Shown piece by piece: positions 7,703 to 9,988 of a stretch of DNA of 9,988 nt (positions within the stretch are counted from its first letter, which is position 1; each line of letters starts with the position of its first letter). The notes under the pieces were generated by a model that saw only the letters and a program-made list of their open reading frames with translations, searched no databases and was not told the DNA's origin. A program made the translations under genes and the position numbers. Source of the stretch: Lachnospiraceae bacterium (lineage in GTDB: Bacteria > Bacillota > Clostridia > Lachnospirales > Lachnospiraceae). The stretch lies in the NCBI GenBank assembly GCA_022790905.1, contig JAAVYC010000239.1, positions 1 to 9,988 of the forward strand. The letters are read 5' to 3'.

Positions 7703-7727
7703 GAAAAAGCAAAGATTACACTATACT
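7699..7727 (+). promoter_or_regulatory. Sigma-A-type promoter for the DUF5050 gene
   Basis: TTGCGA (7699-7704) and TATACT (7722-7727) are separated by 17 bases. Initiation near 7734 would give an untranslated leader of about 50 bases before the ATG at 7784. The -10 box overlaps a short inverted repeat, CTATA (7721-7725) with TATAG (7731-7735), which might bind a regulator but could be chance. Confidence 0.78.
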
Positions 7728-7766
7728 TTTTATAGAGCTTAACGGCAGATCTTAAAACAAATTTGC

Positions 7767-7773
7767 AGAGGAG
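7767..7773 (+). promoter_or_regulatory. Ribosome binding site of the DUF5050 gene
   Basis: AGAGGAG lies ten bases before the ATG at 7784. An in-frame TTG at 7763 would place this motif inside the coding sequence and has no binding site of its own, so the ATG at 7784 is the better start. Confidence 0.8.
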
Positions 7774-7783
7774 TTTTTATCAT

Positions 7784-8800
7784 ATGAAAAAAGTAAAAAT
7801 ATTTCAAATCCTTTTTGTTATTGTTCTGGTAGTGATTTTACTCACTTCCGGTATCCTGTATTTTCTCAATTCAAGGACAAAGCTAAATGAGTCCTATGTC
7901 AACGGCAATACAGCTGGAAACCTCTATAACGGGGGACTGTTTTGCGAAAATGGAGACACCCTTTATTTCGCCAATCCAGCCGATCATTTCCGTCTCTATT
8001 CTATGCCAATCGACGGTGGTCCGGCAAAAAAACTCTCCAAAGACACCGTAACATTTATCAATGCTGATAAAAATTATATCTATTACGCCAGAAATAATAA
8101 AAATGACAACAGCGACTTCTCTTTTTTGCGCTGGAATAATAACAGTCTGTGCAGAATTAAGAAAAATGGAAAGAACTTTGTTGTTGTAGAAAACGAGCCT
8201 TCTATGTATGTCTCGCTGCTCGGCAATTATCTCTATTACCTGCACTATGACAAAGACACGGCAACTTCTATGTACCGCGTGAAAATTGACGGTTCTGAAA
8301 AGGAAATGGTGGAAGATCAGCCTTACTATACTTGTTCTACAAATGGCAGTTATCTATATTATAACGGCTTAAAAAACGATCACCACATTTATTCTTTAAA
8401 TACGGCCACCGGCAATTCACAGACTCTATACGACGGCAATTGTTGGATGCCAATCGTGGACGGCAATGTCGCTTACTATATGGATGTGGATCACAACTAC
8501 CGCCTCGCCAAAGTAAATTTAAATACAAAGGAAACACAGATTCTAACCGATGAACGCATCGATTGTTTCAATCTCTATGGAGACTATATTTACTATGCCA
8601 GAAATGAAGAACCAGCTCTATGCCGCATGAAAATTGACGGCTCTGAACAGGAAGAACTGATTGATGGAATGTTCACAGATATCAATATCACTTCCCATTT
8701 CGTCTATTTCAGGCAGCTCAATGAACCAAATACATTTTACCGCACACCGACTTCCGGTGATGCTAAGGTTACCGTCTTTCGACCGACTGTGGAAAAATAA
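7784..8800 (+). CDS. Membrane-anchored DUF5050-type repeat protein, probable beta-propeller
   Basis: The 338-residue product starts with a short basic stretch (MKKVK) and one hydrophobic segment (about residues 7-28) without a clear signal-peptidase or lipobox site, so it is probably an N-terminally anchored protein facing the outside. The rest is soluble and made of repeats of the DUF5050 / TolB-like kind: aromatic cores such as LYFA, YIYYA, LYYL, LYYN, AYYM, YIYYA and VYFR near residues 60, 99, 150, 190, 230, 269 and 307, each commonly followed about 15 residues later by a polar loop such as KIDGSE (167-172 and 283-288). This spacing suggests a six- or seven-bladed beta-propeller. No enzyme motif is visible. 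A role in binding a ligand, wall component or protein partner is plausible but unproven. It has its own promoter and terminator, is divergent from pheA and convergent with aroA, and interrupts what would otherwise be a co-directional aroA-pheA pair. Confidence 0.82.
   Translation: MKKVKIFQILFVIVLVVILLTSGILYFLNSRTKLNESYVNGNTAGNLYNGGLFCENGDTLYFANPADHFRLYSMPIDGGPAKKLSKDTVTFINADKNYIYYARNNKNDNSDFSFLRWNNNSLCRIKKNGKNFVVVENEPSMYVSLLGNYLYYLHYDKDTATSMYRVKIDGSEKEMVEDQPYYTCSTNGSYLYYNGLKNDHHIYSLNTATGNSQTLYDGNCWMPIVDGNVAYYMDVDHNYRLAKVNLNTKETQILTDERIDCFNLYGDYIYYARNEEPALCRMKIDGSEQEELIDGMFTDINITSHFVYFRQLNEPNTFYRTPTSGDAKVTVFRPTVEK
7958..8710 (+). repeat. Roughly 40-residue tandem protein repeats within the DUF5050 gene
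   Basis: Seven aromatic strand cores recur at intervals of about 40, 51, 40, 40, 39 and 38 codons. Some units are close at DNA level: the codons for KIDGSE recur at 8282 and 8630 with aaaattgacgg in both, and YIYYARN recurs near 8076 and 8587. The pattern fits blades of a propeller that arose by internal duplication. Confidence 0.65.
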
Positions 8801-8817
8801 AGAGATAGAAAAAAGAG

Positions 8818-8863
8818 TTGCCGCTTTTACGATAAAAGATTGTAAAAGCGGCAATTTTTTATT
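8818..8863. terminator. Strong bidirectional terminator between convergent genes
   Basis: A 13-base-pair perfect stem (8818-8830 with 8842-8854), extendable by a G-U and an A-U pair to a seven-base loop, is followed on the + strand by TTTTTTATTTT. On the - strand it is followed by CTCTTTTTTC. It therefore serves both the DUF5050 gene (stop ends at 8800) and aroA. The aroA stop codon (8859-8861) lies within the + strand T run, so the two 3' ends share the element with almost no spare sequence. Confidence 0.93.
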
Positions 8864-9988
8864 TTACTAACTCATCTCTTCTCACAATTTCATCCAAAAC
8901 ATCGAAATAATTCTCAAATGTCTTCTTACAGCACATCGGATTCTCAATCACAATTCCATCACTCTTTAATCCGATCAATGCAAACGCCATGGCCATACGG
9001 TGATCTTCATATGTGTGAACCACAGAAGGCTTCGGCATTCCCGGATAAATGATCAGATAGTCTGCCCCCTCTTTTACCACAATGCCCATTCTTTTTAGCT
9101 CTGTCGCAATCGCCAAAAGACGATCCGACTCCTGCAAACGGATATGTCCGATATTTTTTATGATCGTCTTAGAATCAGCAAATACTGCTAACGCCGCCAA
9201 TGTCATCGTCTGATCAGAAAAATCATTCATGTCAACTTCGATGCCAGCATATGTTCCACCCTCACTTCCCCGTACCTCGATTCCCATCTCTGTATCTTCC
9301 ACCTGACATCCTATCTCTTTCAAAACGTTCAAAAATTTCTTATCTCCCTGCATAGAGTCAGAATGAACGCTCCGCACAATGACACGTCCTCCGGTCAATG
9401 CCGCCATCCCGTAAAAATAGCAGGCCGCCGAGACATCGGGCTCGATCGAATAACTTTCATTCCGATACTTCTGTCCCCCTTTTATTCGATAAGAAGTTCC
9501 GTCAAAATCACTCCGCACTCCGAACTGCTCCATCATCTTGCGCGTGATCCGAATATAAGAACCGTCTTTTTTTTCACTCGTAATATGAATTGCAAAATCT
9601 TTTCCGAGTACCGGCGCCATCATAAGAAGCGCGCTTAAAAACTGTGTACTTTTACTGATATCTATAAAGGCTTCTTTTCTCCCCGTTCGACTTCCCTTTA
9701 CCCGTACCGGGAGAAAGCCTTCTCGCTCCAAATAGGTAAATTCTGCGCCAAGTCGTTCTAACGCCTCAAAAAGGGGATACATCGGCCTTTTTTTCATCTG
9801 CTCCGAGGCTTGGATCATGTAAATTCCATCGGATAATGCCAACATTGCCGTTAAAAAACGCGCCGCCGTCCCTGCACTTCCGACATAGATCTCTGTCTCT
9901 CTCTTGGGAATTGCACCTCCATGGCCCCTGACTACAACTTCTCTTTTTTGTTCCTCGACTTCAACTTCAAATCCAAGCGACTGCAAAC
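8859..9988 (-). CDS. aroA: 3-phosphoshikimate 1-carboxyvinyltransferase (EPSP synthase), N-terminus cut by the window edge
   Basis: EPSP synthase joins phosphoenolpyruvate to shikimate-3-phosphate, the step before chorismate synthase. About 376 codons are visible and the frame is open to the window end, so roughly 50 N-terminal residues, including the first Lys of the active site, are missing. An in-frame TTG at 9986 is not a credible start. Counting from that codon, visible motifs are GSAGTAARFL (36-45, the PEP/phosphate loop), the S3P-binding DISKSTQFLSALLM (109-122), EPDVSAACYF (182-191), VDMNDFSDQ with the likely catalytic Asp258 (E. coli Asp313), LQESDRL with Glu286 (E. coli Glu341), YEDHRMAMAF with Asp328 and Arg330, and the C-terminal NPMCCKKTFENYF. 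All expected residues of this part are present. The position equal to E. coli Gly96 is still Gly, while that of Pro101 is Phe44. Its stop codon abuts the shared terminator. Confidence 0.97.
   Translation of the reverse strand, partial: LQSLGFEVEVEEQKREVVVRGHGGAIPKRETEIYVGSAGTAARFLTAMLALSDGIYMIQASEQMKKRPMYPLFEALERLGAEFTYLEREGFLPVRVKGSRTGRKEAFIDISKSTQFLSALLMMAPVLGKDFAIHITSEKKDGSYIRITRKMMEQFGVRSDFDGTSYRIKGGQKYRNESYSIEPDVSAACYFYGMAALTGGRVIVRSVHSDSMQGDKKFLNVLKEIGCQVEDTEMGIEVRGSEGGTYAGIEVDMNDFSDQTMTLAALAVFADSKTIIKNIGHIRLQESDRLLAIATELKRMGIVVKEGADYLIIYPGMPKPSVVHTYEDHRMAMAFALIGLKSDGIVIENPMCCKKTFENYFDVLDEIVRRDELVK

Noticed and set aside
7636..7762. Possible T-box or peptide-leader attenuator in front of pheA
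   Set aside because: The predicted leader is about 20 bases, with no Phe-rich small peptide, no T-box sequence and no terminator hairpin.
7763..7783. TTG at 7763 as start of the DUF5050 protein
   Set aside because: It would place the AGAGGAG binding site inside the coding region and add seven residues before a normal MKKVK start.
7883..8854. Open frames on the - strand opposite the DUF5050 gene (66 to 120 codons)
   Set aside because: They run antisense to a gene with promoter, binding site, membrane anchor and repeats, and one runs through the terminator hairpin.
9363..9638. 91-codon + strand frame opposite aroA
   Set aside because: It lies antisense to conserved EPSP synthase motifs and has no binding site or family signal.

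Overview
The window looks like a piece of a low-GC Firmicutes chromosome, most likely a Clostridia/Lachnospiraceae-type gut anaerobe. The basis is AT-rich wobble use, strong AGGAGG-type ribosome binding sites, and families that go together in that group: a DUF815 ATPase, a Ppx/GppA protein with an HD domain, a two-domain PheA and a DUF5050 protein. This is inferred from protein style only. I see no rRNA, tRNA, CRISPR array, insertion sequence or phage gene. No gene-free stretch reaches 300 bases.

Layout, left to right. (1) The 3' part of a PHP-domain phosphoesterase gene on the + strand, cut by the window start and followed by a hairpin terminator. (2) A tight five-gene block on the - strand, read from right to left: pheA (7635 to 6502), a DUF815 AAA+ ATPase (6487 to 5156), a Ppx/GppA-HD exopolyphosphatase-like gene (5135 to 3612), ppk1 (3602 to 1467) and a Cof-type HAD phosphatase (1455 to 634). 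Gaps are only 9 to 20 bases, which suggests one operon. A good promoter (TTGCCT, 17 bases, TATGAT) lies just upstream of pheA. (3) A divergent + strand gene for a membrane-anchored, probably extracytoplasmic, DUF5050 repeat protein with its own promoter (TTGCGA, 17 bases, TATACT). The two -35 boxes are only 7 bases apart. (4) A strong bidirectional terminator. (5) The 3' seven-eighths or so of aroA (EPSP synthase) on the - strand, cut by the window end.

How the genes fit together. aroA and pheA belong to aromatic amino-acid synthesis: EPSP synthase leads to chorismate, and PheA takes chorismate to phenylpyruvate. ppk1 and the Ppx-like gene make and probably degrade or sense inorganic polyphosphate. 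The DUF815 ATPase has no established role and sits between the two themes. The DUF5050 gene separates aroA from pheA in the opposite orientation and looks like an insertion into an otherwise co-directional block.

Nothing here is clearly a new system. The points most worth a second look are the altered phosphate-loop residues in the Ppx domain, the joining of PheA, DUF815 and polyphosphate genes in one operon, and the divergent promoter region with small inverted repeats. I also correct two starts: pheA to the ATG at 7635 and the DUF5050 gene to the ATG at 7784.
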